From positions 1,807,535 through 1,871,534 of the forward strand of contig SCFE01000064.1 in assembly GCA_004352715.1 (NCBI GenBank): a stretch of DNA of 64,000 bases. The letters run 5' to 3'. Shown piece by piece: positions 22,500 through 36,057 of the stretch. The notes beneath the pieces were generated by a model that did not search any database, was not told the origin of the DNA, and saw only the letters and a list, made by a program, of their open reading frames with translations. The position numbers and the translations under genes are program-made. Origin of the DNA: Hofstenia miamia (lineage: Eukaryota; Xenacoelomorpha; Acoela). Position 1 is the first letter of the stretch. The number at the start of each line of letters is the position of its first letter.

Positions 22500-24045
22500 A
22501 CCTCGGTGTTGCAATTAACCTGGAGAAATAGAACTTGTCGCGGTTTATTATGTGATTTAATGACTTTGTACAGAATAGTCTTGTAATAAGTTCTAAGTTT
22601 TTCTAGTTTTGTTTTCCTCTCGTGATTTGTTTCTATACTAACATTCAAATAGTTGATGGCTTTCAGTAGTGTTTATGGTTTTAGTTTTGTTGCTGCAGAA
22701 AAATTAATCACCGTTTTTCTTTCTTTTTATCTCTACTTGGAATATTTTATTTCGTTTCATGATGAGCAAACTACATAGTTTTATATGATCGTTGAGTCTA
22801 TTGGAGATGTTTGCACTTGTACTGGTATTAGCTGTAAATTTCAGGCTTTTGATTTGTTTTAATGTCATAAACATTGGGAAATGTGTGGATATTTTACATA
22901 TGATAGTCAGGGTCCATTTAGGATTAAGAATATAATGTTGATTTTGTAGCAGTAAAGTAAATTAGTCGGCAGTAAATTGTTATTTACAGAATTTGTGTGG
23001 TTTTATTTGCGGGTAGTACTGATTTCGTACAATAGTTTGGGGTTAGAAATGTAATTTATTAGAAGCATATTATCGGATAGAAACTTCTGCATGTCTTTTG
23101 AGTTTGGTTTAAATTCCTAATATGATTTGAGGAGCAGCGATCGTTCCACTATTTAGTTGCTTTAAGCCCAGTGTTAATAGACTTCTGTTATTGTTATGTC
23201 CACTGACCTTATCAAATTTTTATAAAGCTCTAGATATTTTGTTTAGCTACTATCATCAGCAAAGTACTTTGAGGTGAAAATACTGAAATTCGAAATTAAA
23301 TATTACTTTATTATTATTAGTCCTTAGAAATGGTTATATGCCTAACTCTTCTCTCCAATTTTTGTTAATTTTAACAATATTAAGGTAGGACCCCATATCT
23401 CCATCTCTTTTCTGGTACAAATCCGGGTAGAACTTGGTGAAGATCTCGATTATCTTTTCTGGGTTACGTTATACGCCATTTGCGGTTTCAACATTATCAA
23501 TGTAGAACTTACTCATTGAGTTCTGTATTTCTTTGGCACCGCCTGCCTTTGCTTCGTACTATTATTACCAATGTATTCTAGTTGCTTCTGCATCGTATCA
23601 GCTCAATTCTGAGTGGTTTATCATATTGTCATTTAGTAGTTGGAGCTATTTTCCACTCTTTTATTTTATAGTCCCAGTCATTTTCCACCTGCTTCAGGTT
23701 CTGTGTAATCACTTTCATTAACGCCATTTGTCCTGAATATTATTGATGTTGGCATTAATAAAGTATCAGAAATTATGTACTTATATCATCCATAACCCGG
23801 CATGGTTTTTATCCTAAATGCTGTAAAAACTGGCATATGGTCAGATAATTTGCAGCTCACTGTAAAATTGATGACGAATATGAGCCAATATTTGTATAAG
23901 TGTTTCATATTTCCTAAGGTGTTTGGTTGGCAAAGAATCAGGAGAAACAGGAATCCTTTCGATGTTTTCAGGAGGATTGTCAAGGTTCTCTGAGAAAAAT
24001 TTGTTTGTCAATTTTGTAACGGCTTGAGTATAAGTTGTCATTGTA
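22500..24045 (-). pseudogene. LINE fossil: end of endonuclease and start of reverse transcriptase (minus sense)
   Basis: On the minus strand, LSDHMPVFTAF (about 23850-23820) matches the C-terminal SDH-P motif of APE-type LINE endonucleases. Further on, NPEKIIEIFTKFYPDLYQ (about 23455-23400) matches the segment before the reverse transcriptase. AINYLNVSI (about 22665-22635) resembles the YLGV thumb block. The order is correct for a retrotransposon read leftwards, but many stops intervene. It may be a separate copy from the one at 20-21 kb, because the reverse transcriptase core is missing between its blocks. Confidence 0.55.
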
Positions 24046-24059
24046 AATTATACATAAAC

Positions 24060-25200
24060 AAAAAAATAGGAAATGAAAGTAAAACACTTAGTGGGAATTG
24101 TTGGATGGTTGAAACAAGTTGAAAAAGGGTATATATCTTCAGACGAAATATTGAAACATTTAATAATGAAATCGGCGTATTTTGAGGTTATATTTTTTTA
24201 GTAAATTAGGAAAAACACATTAGTTTCATGCTTAATTAGGAATGCTCATTTAATGCTTTGCTTCTACATTTAAACTTTTCTCATTCTATAAATGAACTAA
24301 TTATCATATCAATTTATCAAATGTATGTACACCACAAAAAGGCAGTAGAGCAAAGACTTTTCTACGAACCTTGCTTATTAAAACGCATAGCACACTAATG
24401 CAGGTTTACATATTCATGGGAAGTGTTAGAAAAATAAATTTAATAGGAGGTATTCGAACAATTCGAATATTCACGAATACTTCACTCTCAATATTCAAAT
24501 AGTACCCGAAACTATCTTTTACACGAATTTGATGTATAGTGTTTAATCGATTTTTTTCTGGAATAATTTATACAATGCTTTTAGCTTATATCATTTTCCC
24601 ATAATGTTTGCATTGTATAACCTGGTGAAACTAAACTGATTTTATTAAAAAAATTAATACGAAAAACCTAAAATCGCTCAATATTACTCCATCAAGAAAT
24701 AGATAATTAGATTAATTGTTTCCCCTTAGGTATTCACATTTTGTAGCTCCTCTTATTCGGCAGAAGTGCAAGGAAATGAGAATCATTAACAAATAGAGAC
24801 TTTGAATTGAATTTCATTGCTATAATCTATATACCTGTTTCAATGTATGATTAAAAACAAAAAGGTATCTTAAATAAATTAACAGTAAACCTTCAAAATC
24901 TAACTGTCACCACCACGCATATATAATATATGTACTACTACTAAACTTAGTGAATATGGTCCGAAACCATACATCATTCTGATAATTTTAGCAAAAAACA
25001 GTGTTATTCCCAAAAATGCTTAATAGTTATACCGCTTTCAAATGTATTTTAACCGTATTTTTATATACTATTAAACAAATATGTTCATATTATTAACGTT
25101 GGAAAGACTGTTTACCGAAATGTTCTTTGTTGTCAGTAGCTATTTGATTCACTAAGATCTAATAATTCTCTTACAATTTATTTCTAACTACATTTGTTTT
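24060..25200. other. Spacer 3' of the receptor gene
   Basis: Nothing coding recognised. An ATTCGAA/TTCGAAT-rich patch lies at about 24450-24545. The end nearest 25200 is presumably the receptor's 3'UTR (minus strand). Confidence 0.5.
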
Positions 25201-25202
25201 AC

Positions 25203-27317
25203 TTATAAAGAGTTTTTCTTATCCACTGTTATCTTTTGTTTTTCTGAAAAGCGAACAGGATTACACTCCAACTCAGTCAATGTGAGCAAAGATGAATTGC
25301 TTATTTTGTGATTATTGACAGTGATAACTTCTCCGTTTGAATGTACAGTTCGCATTCCAGCAACAGGGAGCCTTCCGTATTTTAATTGCTGTTCACGCCT
25401 TTTTTCTGTTACATTTGCGGGTCTTTGACAGGTAAGGACGGAATAGTATTGATCTCTGTAGCTAAATAACCATGTCAAATGTTGTAATGTAATTGATAAG
25501 ATTTAATAAGCAAATGCGTGTATATTATTCATTTCTTAATTTAGATTTTATATTTTTGTTAACTTAATCGCATAGAAATTGGCCATGTAATAACTAGGTT
25601 TAAAGGAAAATTTACTGTGGACTTTGGTTGTCAGATGCGATGCTGACGTTACGAAAATTCGATTGGACGTTACTGGTTTCTGCATGTCCAAACTTTTTTG
25701 CAATGCTTTGTACAAAACTTTGGTTTCGCCAACATCATCTTGGCGTCCGCAAGTGAAACAAAACATGAAGCTGGCTCTGAATCTATAAATAGCACTGTTA
25801 TCAATGAGATCGTCTCCGCCCTAGAGTGTTCTTTGGCGGGCGTTTGTGGTTGAAGAAATAATGCTTTGCAAAAAAGTTTGGAAATTCGGCTAAAGAACAC
25901 TCTAGAAACATTATCAACATGCAATACATTTAAACATACAATAATATATATTACTAAATCTTAATCCTTATAAATTATTTTGAAATTATACAATTTTATG
26001 TAGAGTGTTTTTGAAAGTGTGAGCGCTTTTTTAATACAACACATCGATTATTTCCTATCATCAAGTATTCCTTCTATACGTTGAGAAGTTGTATACTATT
26101 CTCTGCTGAATGTTTTACTTACGTTCTGTTCATCACTGCGTAGATAACAGGATTGTGAAATGTACATGTGACGTAGAGCCAGTTAGTAAAAAGATTGATA
26201 TCTTTAAGTATTCGCGATTCCGGATTTTCTGCGTAATAGTAATAAATTGTCAGCATATACCGAGGTAGTCGTGTCAATGTAAACATTACTACCACTGTTA
26301 TCATCATTTTGACAACCTAAATGAATTTTGGGTTAACCATTTGCAAAATACCAATCAAACTTGTTTGGCAAGGATAGTTTGTACTATTTTATAATTGTAA
26401 CAACAATAATTTTGTAACGTTTTTATATAACATATTTTGGCCAATAGATGGCGTAAAACTATCGCCTTTAAGCATTATGTTGGAGATAATGATTTTAAAC
26501 AATGCTTAATTCAAAAGAATTGCCAAATCGAATATTGTATATTAGCGTATTGCATGTATATATTTATATAAAAAAGTTGCAGACTTTTCGTAAATACCAT
26601 TTTAAGGTCGGAAATAGAGTCAAAATATTTTTGAAAAATGTCATGTTTTGCGACCGACGTATATTTCTACAATTTCACTTGACGTAAAGTTTTGTTATGA
26701 AAATGTATTTATCATTTTGAAATTTTGTAGTCACTGGGACAGCATTTTTTTGTGCCCTTAAAGCAACTTCTTGTTCCATCATTAATGGTAAATTTGGTTA
26801 GCATGATGACTGACACAACCGCTGTTAACAAAGGACGATTCAGAAGAATATTCACCAAATTATCTCAGTATATTAATAATTCGTATGGACATGATGTTGG
26901 TGTACATCCTCAACCTAAGGATAAAAATAATCCAATCGCACCTGAACGTTTGATTGGATATATAAATAAATACTTAAGCAATGGGTAATTTCAAAATACT
27001 ACCGATAATATTACTGATAAGCAGATGAGACAACTTGATAAACGCGCAAGCATATGTTACTGAAATGGGAAGTAATATAAACGACTTACAAAACATTTAT
27101 GCCTTTAGTTACATTAGCATTTTCAATCGATTTCTATAAATTCATTCTGTAATATATCAATACGTTTTCCTAATGAAATTGTGTGGTAAATAAGATATAT
27201 ATCAAGTCATATGCATATCATAGAGTTGTAGATCTTTAGGAATAGGGGCAATGTGGGATCTCAAAATTAATTTTTTGCAAAAAATCATTTACAATATAAA
27301 ATTAAAATATTTCTATG

Positions 27318-27359
<42 letters not shown>

Positions 27360-30300
27360 TAAGATACTTTCTGTACTATGGGAATCGAGATTTTTGCGTA
27401 CAAAGCGTATCTGGCCCAGTTTTTCCCATAGTACAGAGCGAATCCTGCTCCGCATTTTTTAAAAAATTGATCGAATTATTTTTTTAGTATTAGTGTGCTA
27501 TCAGATCTGCATAAAGGTCTAGATACAAGAATTTGAGCAACTTCTAATAAATAGGTCAAATTTTAGGAATTTTTTCAAAAAATATATTTATATATTCGTT
27601 TTGTACTATTATTCTATATTTTTTTAGAATGACTGAGAATGATAAATTTTGTGATATAAGTTCTGTTGATCTTAATATTGAACTAGATGTTGTGGAAATG
27701 AGCCAAAGAAAAGTCACTGATCGCCACAAGCCATCTAAAAAAAGATTTTCTTATGTTTGTAATAAAAATATTGTTAGCATGCGCCAACATCTAACAGTAT
27801 ATACCGATGAGGAATATAAAAATTATACGCATTTTCAAGTAATATTAAGTGTACTAGATTAAAAATTAAAAAAAACTTTTNTATATATATAGATTAAACG
27901 TGTTGATATTACTGAATACCTTTCTCTTCCCTTCAATTTGTTTACGATTGATGCTTTCTCCAATACTTGCTCTCGACCAGAGTTTTACACTTGTCTTTGT
28001 GTAAGCACCACAGATGAATGTTAATGGAATGCATAAAACCAACACAGTTTCTGTTACACACTCGCTAAATATTTTTCTATTGTAAATTCCTAGCAACATA
28101 TATAATTTATCACAATTAAGCCCTCCATAATGTATTTGTGTTGCACCATTCAAAATTTAAATATGAATGGATGTCACTGTTTTGATTGATTAAACGATTA
28201 GTTTGTGTACCTAAAGGCAAGCATATCTTGCTGAATGCAAGATGCCACTTGAAATAAGGTCTGATTAATCCTAGTTAATTCAGTTTACCACCCAAAGCGA
28301 AATTGTTTTTACCTTCGTTGAAAAATCTTAATTAAATTGAGAATAAAGTTCACATCTCTTTGTGTACTCTAGTAATCTCTGTAGTTTCACGTTCTTTATA
28401 CATGAAATTTGAGCAGTTTTGATAAGGCTTAGTTAACATTGATTATTATATCATATTTTAGTTGTGAATGATATTTCATTTACAAATTGTATGCGTTTAA
28501 GAGTAATGTATTTGAATCTGATCGATTACAAAGAGTTAATAATTCAGTTTTTATTTTTAAAACAGTTTTAACAATTTAATATACTTGAAGCCTTATATAT
28601 TGGGTGTCTCAACAAAAGCATCGGATTTAATTTAAAAAAACGTAATATTTTTTTTCAAGTCAGCAAACATTTTTATACCAACAAAGAAAAATGTCACGAT
28701 TAAACGTGAAATACAACATAAGACAGTTGGCCAATAGGAAAGCTCTGTCCAGGGTAATTCTTTTAGTAGAATTTTGAAAAACATTTTCGGATAAATATGG
28801 CTATTTCATCTATAGTGCGTCGAAAACATAAATTGTGTCAGGCTTATTCGGATACAGCTTAGCTGAGAATAATATTTTTACCAAATAAGCTGCATTATTT
28901 TGATGTTCCAACAAACTATTCGCAAGCGCACTGAGCTCCTCATAGTCTCTTAGTTAAATTTATTGTATAGATTGATTCTTGCACACACGCAAATGGAGAT
29001 CTTTAACCAAAATTCGTTGCATAGTGCTTCTTGAAACGTTTAGTTCTTGAACACGATTAAAGTTCCAGAAATTCCTTGATTGTGTCTATATTTTCCAGTG
29101 ACCAGCCAGTTTACAATGAACGATTATAGAAATTTGGTCTCAAATTTTCAAATTAACAATTTAACACATCAAATTTCTTTCTCATTGGGCGGCAAAATGA
29201 ACCCATTTTTTATCAGCTTAATTAAGGGTGTATGATCTTTTGACATCACCAATCTTTATCTAAACTTATAAGTGAGAATGCAATTGCGACACTTAAAACT
29301 GAATAAATCGTTTAAAATGCACATTACTTTGTTACGAGATTACTCCTGACAGGTCTAAAAATCTTAGAAAACTAATCTAGATATCTCGTGCTAAGCCCAT
29401 GAAGGTGTTTAGCGCTTCACTGTCAATTCATTTGCCGAATAATTGCGCCAAACACGGAGAAACTTTTCACCTGCTGTCAAAACACTAGCGGTACATATAG
29501 TATAAAATTATTTAATTATTCTACACATACGGAAAATTGATGAAATTACTATTCAGTAATTGTTAAGCCAGCGAAATAAACTGCATTGCCTATTGTTTCT
29601 AATTTATTGCTTTTTCAAATTTTATTTTGATTTTTGTAGAAGAGTATTCTTTGGTATCCTCCTTCTCAAAACATAATTGCAACTTTGTTTCCTGTATCTT
29701 ATGGTTTCTTGTTTCCTATAGTTGCATTATGAAGCCGAAGAAGGTCTCTAACTTCCAGCTTGATAATTTACTGATAACTAAGATTATTTACGAAATTGGC
29801 AACAACGAAGGAAATTAGATTGCTCAATATAAAGTATCTGAATAAATATCAAGTATTTAAGAATTATGATAGTCACCCTATGTCCGAAAAAAAATTGACA
29901 AATTTAAAATTTTTACAAAAATGTTATAAATATATATACCACTCCGGAAGTTGCATTACACTCATGTGAATGACAAATTTGAAACTTTTTGCAGTTGTTT
30001 CATAAAGATCACCCACAAAATCAGTCTAAATATAGTTAAGATTTGCATAGCTCTTCTCAGTTTTAATATTGAAATCAACATTATTTCCCAGTGTAGAGCG
30101 ATTTAAGGTAACAGAATCATGACTAGCTATTACTTTTACTGATATGTTTTTTTCTACAAGTTGTTGAAAATGAAGAAATCATCTTCTTGAAGTACTCATC
30201 CTTCCGGATAACGTGTATTCGCATAAGGTAGAAAACCTTCGATTATTTGACTGTTTTCTGCTATTGTGTGTACTTCCATAATCCATCAACTGCGTTAAAA

Positions 30301-33300
30301 TACCCTGAAACACCATTATATGGATGGAAAGTTTCGGGGATGGAATTGTCATGTTTTTTCCAGTTCTTTGATGGCCAGACCATGAGTTTGCTTTCGTCCG
30401 TGATACACCTGTCGACAGAGTATTTCGTCCAAATTTCTGCCAAGAGAATTTTATTTTGCTCATGAATTTCCGTTATTCCAATCGTGTTTTCTGTAATTTC
30501 TTGGAGATATTTGGTCCTATACGTGATCTCAAGAAAATTAAATCATTTTAATTGCGCATCACTAAACGGATTAAAAGTACATTGATTCTTTCAAATATGT
30601 GTTGTGGGAACATTGAAATGAATGCTGTTAAACCAGTTCAATACATGCTCCACAACAAAGTGAAATACAGTCACGCGTTGGTTTAATGTACTCTCATTTT
30701 ACCGTAAATTTCACAATAACGTAGTTTACTGCCCAGTCCCTTTCCCATTTAGTACATACGAAACTCTCATTTTAACGTAGCCTCAGCTTAACGTAAACTT
30801 CACAACAAAATAATCCCCAAAGTAACACATGTCATGTATTTAGCCTCAGTTAAACGTAGCGGAAAATAATGTTCTTTCTGCATTTCTGCAAGCTGAAGAG
30901 ATAGCTGAGAAATACCGCGATTTTGAGAATCTCGTGATTCAAATCCCTTAAAAACGAAAGACAACGATAATTCGTGTTTGATGTTTTATTTTTTGAAAAT
31001 TTTCTCAAACTCAGTTTTTCAGTTTAACGTACACTTCAGATTATCAAAATTTTGAATTGTGTCCGGGAGAGTCACTTTAAACCAAGGCGCGACAGTAATT
31101 TGATTAAAATCAACGTTGGGAATATATTTTTTTGAATCTGGGCAAGTTTTTTAACAAATCACTGACATATGTAATAGTACCACAAAACCTTTCTAAACAA
31201 CGCTTTTCTAGGTTATAATGAGACGTCAAATATTAACATGTTTCTCTCACTAATGTATTAACTTAGCGTATTTCATACGCAAGAAATTGGAGATATTTCT
31301 CCGATTTTTTTAGTGAACCTTCCCATGGTCCTGTGGACGACATTCTTTATTACTGTGGTTTGTTTTATATTTGCTATTCGAATTGCGATTTTCTAAGCAG
31401 AAATGTGAGGGTTTCTGTGTAAAAGAGGTATTTTTTAGATCCAATTTCCTTAAATTTTCTGTGATCTTCCACTTCATTTTTTCTCAGAAGCGTTAATCCT
31501 GGATAAAATTCTTTTTTTCAAAAGAAAATAGCCCTTCATTTACGCTACCTCTTAAACTTGTGTTCGTGGTCAGCAACGGTAAGCATGAAGAAATAGTGAG
31601 TCGAAAAATATTTATGAGAGCCACGTGAGCGTGAACAAATTATAACCTGTGGAAAAATCCCACCAAAATGTGCATTACATGAAAGCAAATACTTTGTTCT
31701 ACACTTCACATCTAATCATCGTGTTTCTAAACCCATTAGGTATTTCATATTAATTCGTTGAAAAGTTGCGTCTCATTTTTCTTGCAATCAGCTACAGGAT
31801 GGAAGTGCATTGATTGATTGATGCTTGAGAATGCATTCCTTCTACACTATCGATTTTTACTAACGTATAAAAACTTTGCACGTAAAACCTGAATTTGTCG
31901 AATATGGTGCGCTTATTGGGTTTTATTGAACCCCACTAATTTAAAGTCGCGACCATATTATTAATTCCAAGGTTAGGGATATAAACAGGAAAGAACGCAA
32001 TTATATTTTGCTCTCTTCAACTTTAATAATCCCACCCCGAAAATCACCAATTTTTTATATTTCGCTGTTTTTATAAATGTTGGTTCATGATGTCTTTCAC
32101 TTTATAAAATATGAATGACTTATAACTCAGGGTTGGCTGATTATAATCATTGATTATAATCAAGCTATTAAAATCGGATTATAATCGACATTTTTAAAAA
32201 CAAAATCAACGGTTGATTTAGATACATGGTTTACGCGGTTATGCAGACCTTTCACGTGCAAAATATTTATGACGCAAAAGTAAGCACGAGCGACTGATTT
32301 GTTGTGAACAATTTAAATGAGCGAATTGAATGAACATTACATTTTAACATTTGTATAGTGTGTTGTATGTACGAGACTAATGAAATCACCATGATATTGT
32401 AATGAGGCTATTCTATATTCTAATATGCTAATGATATTCGACCAGTGTTATCCCTTTTCGAAATTTCTTGAAAAACATTAAAGAAAATTCAATTTTAGTT
32501 TTTCATTGATTATAATCAAGATTTAATTATGTTCTATTAAAATCAGTTGATTTGATTATAATAGAATAAAATCATAAATCACCCAACCCTGTTATAACTA
32601 GAAGTTTAGATGCAAGATGCAATGTTTAGTATAAATTAGGGCTCGATTGTACACCGAAAATATCAAAACAGCTGTTTTCATTCAAAACTGAAACCGAACA
32701 TGAAGAGATAAATGAAACCCGCGATTTCAGTTTTCTCATCTATAACGTTATTCCCAAGAAAAAGTGCGGTATTCTTGGAGCAAACGCCAAAATACTTGTT
32801 AAGTTGAAGCATAATTTTACAAATTTATTCGTATGATAATAGGTTGTTATTTAGTATTTTGTAGAATAATTTTCCATTACTCCACTACAATAGAAGCAAC
32901 TGGACGGAAATTGACCTGATCCATTTTCAAAGATCTAATAGCGTCTGAAAGAGTCGTTGTATCTAATGTTTCTTGCTAAATAGCAGATAAATTCTACAAC
33001 ACATGGGCAGTTGGATTCCTTTGAATATATCAGCGAATTTGTCTTTATTAGGCCTCGTACTTCTCTAGGAATAGCTCCACGATCAAATTGCATCCTCTCC
33101 ATGATTTTGAAGGCATCACTTAGATATAGAACATTTTCTTCTATTTGTTTCAGAGCTTTTAAGGAATAGCAAACATGAAGCAATTAAAGCCGGAGGTGTC
33201 TGCATACAAAATACACACAAAACAATTCCAATAATCTGGTTTGACCATTAACTCTTTCACTGCGAAATTCAACTTTAGTCACACGGCCAACATTATGTCT

Positions 33301-36018
33301 GACTGCGAAATTCGACTTCAGTCCACATATCTGAAAAAACTTCTTCTTTTACTGCGATATTCGATCATAGTCACAGAGTGCATAAAATAATGGTGCCAGC
33401 TGGACGATAAGTTTTACTCTTCAAAAACATGATAGTACATCACCCATTGAGAATTTCTGAAAATTCATGAAACGCAGTGAAAGGGTTAAGGCAATAAAAA
33501 GTTAATCATTTTTTTCTGGAAATGCTCAAAATAATTAATAAGTAAATTTTAGATGATTCACCCTTTTGTAGAGCCCTACTCTGGCTACATGTGATCTTAA
33601 TCTGTAACTGCTGTAGAAAATATAAATTAGGGCTGGGGTGAAGGTAAAATTGAATCCTTAAGTATCCAAGGTAGATTTTTTCAATTCAATTCGTTTTGCC
33701 ATGTCCGTATCTTTGACTGTTGTGATGCACATAAAATATCATATATGTATGTTTCAAGAAGAATGAACAGTTAGTAACTGATAATTCAAAACACGTTTAA
33801 TTAGACTGGTAAGTATAGTCCATTGTTATATTTTTGTATAGTGTATAGAATGACTTCCATTTTGACATTGTTGATTTTTAATATGGTTCCGTTTAAGCTT
33901 CGCTCATTTCGTATTCTCTAAGGTCTTCTAAAAATAGCAACATTTAATTAATCATTGTCAAAGCACTATTAAATTACAATAATAATATGTGAAGTGAATA
34001 TTTAATTTCTTCTTTTCTATTTTTATCTGATAAAAATATAACATTGAATTTTGTTCTGTTTTAAATTGTTCCCGCCAATATAATTTTCATTTTCCTTTTC
34101 TAATTAACATTTTCAATTCCCTATTACTATAATTTCCGTAAATAATTGCTTCTCAATGAATCCACCCTCGAAATGCTATACAATTTTTTAATATTTTTCC
34201 TTGATTTTATTTTATCAATGGTAGGCATTTGACTATTGTAATCATATCTTACCCATTTAAAAACATCTAATAACGTTTGAAAATCTATTTAGTACAATTT
34301 CACCGCATTCATTTAAATTATATTTAATCTCAAAACAAGACGTGTAAATATGTGCAACGCTGTTATTTTAGTTTTTTCGCAATCGCTTGCACTTCCAGTA
34401 ATGCTTCGGTTAGACGATGTGATTAGTAGCAAGAGTAAATATAAAATCGCATCACCATTAAGTGTTTATACTACATTGCAATTATAATCACATAATCTTA
34501 CCGTAGCATTAGGCGTGCGACACTTTAACATGTGATAGATCGCATGTGAGTACTCACGTGGTCTAACCGTAGCCTAAGAATACTAATTGATTTAGATTTC
34601 CATAAAGAAAATTGAGTAAAAATTTGTAAAATATTGTAGAAAACTAAGTTGGTGAGATAAATTTTAGGGTTTATTTTTTCCTTTTTCTGTGGGTTGATTA
34701 TTTTTGGTGGACAACTTGATCACCTCGTTACATAGCATTCAACACAACCGAATTGAATTTGTTTTTTTTGAAACAAATTTGCCTTCGACGTCTGCGAAGG
34801 TCTCCATTTTCCGTTTGTCCCATCACTACCGAATACTACATTTTTCACACATAAATTCTGTCTATGATTTGTTTAATCGTTTATCTCAAATATACGACTA
34901 TGATTTCATATATACTCCCGTTCCAAAACGTGCAATCTATTAAAATATACATCTTAGACAATAAGCGGCATTTAATTTGTCTGTTGCATATAAAGCACGA
35001 ATAGTTTAATGTGGCACAGGCATTTTGCAATATGACCAATTAATTTCAAAACTATTATCACGATACGATTATTAATCAGCGTGAAAAACGATTTCGATTA
35101 CGATACTGATTCTTAGTTTTTTTAACAATTTTTTGACGTTTAATCAAAATTCATGGCATGTCAGATCAGGTATCTTGGAAATGCAGAAATTGCATCGCAG
35201 CACCGCAAATAAATTTAGACTGTGTATCTAATAATGTTGATTAAAAGATAGGAACTCGTATTTGTTTTCAGGGGAACATATATGGTTAGTAACTGTAATA
35301 ATTTTAGTTTCATCCATACATTATGTTCATAATTATCATTATACAAAATCTGATGAATGATTGTGTCATATTTAAATAAATCGTTGACAAATCGCAAGAT
35401 GCAATTTCTATGTAATATTGTAAATTGTACTTATGTCCCAAACATAGGCTGCAGAGATATTTTGAAACAACCAGTTATTTTACAATAGAATACTCTTTCT
35501 TATGTGCAAATATTCAAAAATGTCAAACGATTTAATGACACCATACCATAGTCAGAGCCGCTTATTTGTAAAACAAATCTTTCTGCTTTACTTTAATCCT
35601 TCAAAGAAAATTAGCCAATCCTAAAATTGTATATGTGATCCTGGACTTCTGATTTTTTTAAATTCTTGTATTATATACAGATTTAGTGGATCTTGCTCAC
35701 TCTTAAAATGACTTTTGACACATTCTAATCTTTTTTAGAAGTAATGCCAGTCAGCCTTATTAAAGATCAGTCTCTTCCATTTTTTTAATTTCATTCATTT
35801 CAGTTTTATTTGTTAGTATGTATGGCGAAAAGCGTGATAGCAACAAAATGGGTGAAATCTGTCCTTCCATGTATTCAGAATTTTTTAGATGGCCCTCTAA
35901 AATTAATGTTGCACATCACTGTTCTAATATATTACCGGTCATTTTTTCCTACATGTATGATCACTTGCAAACAAGAGTGTTAAAAAATTAATTCCCCCAT
36001 TATTTTTTATTAAATTCT

Positions 36019-36057
<39 letters not shown>

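Noticed and set aside
25548-25924. Two minus-strand frames between receptor exons 4 and 5
   Set aside because: They lie in foldback repeats, have no motifs, and exons 4 and 5 join cleanly in phase without them.
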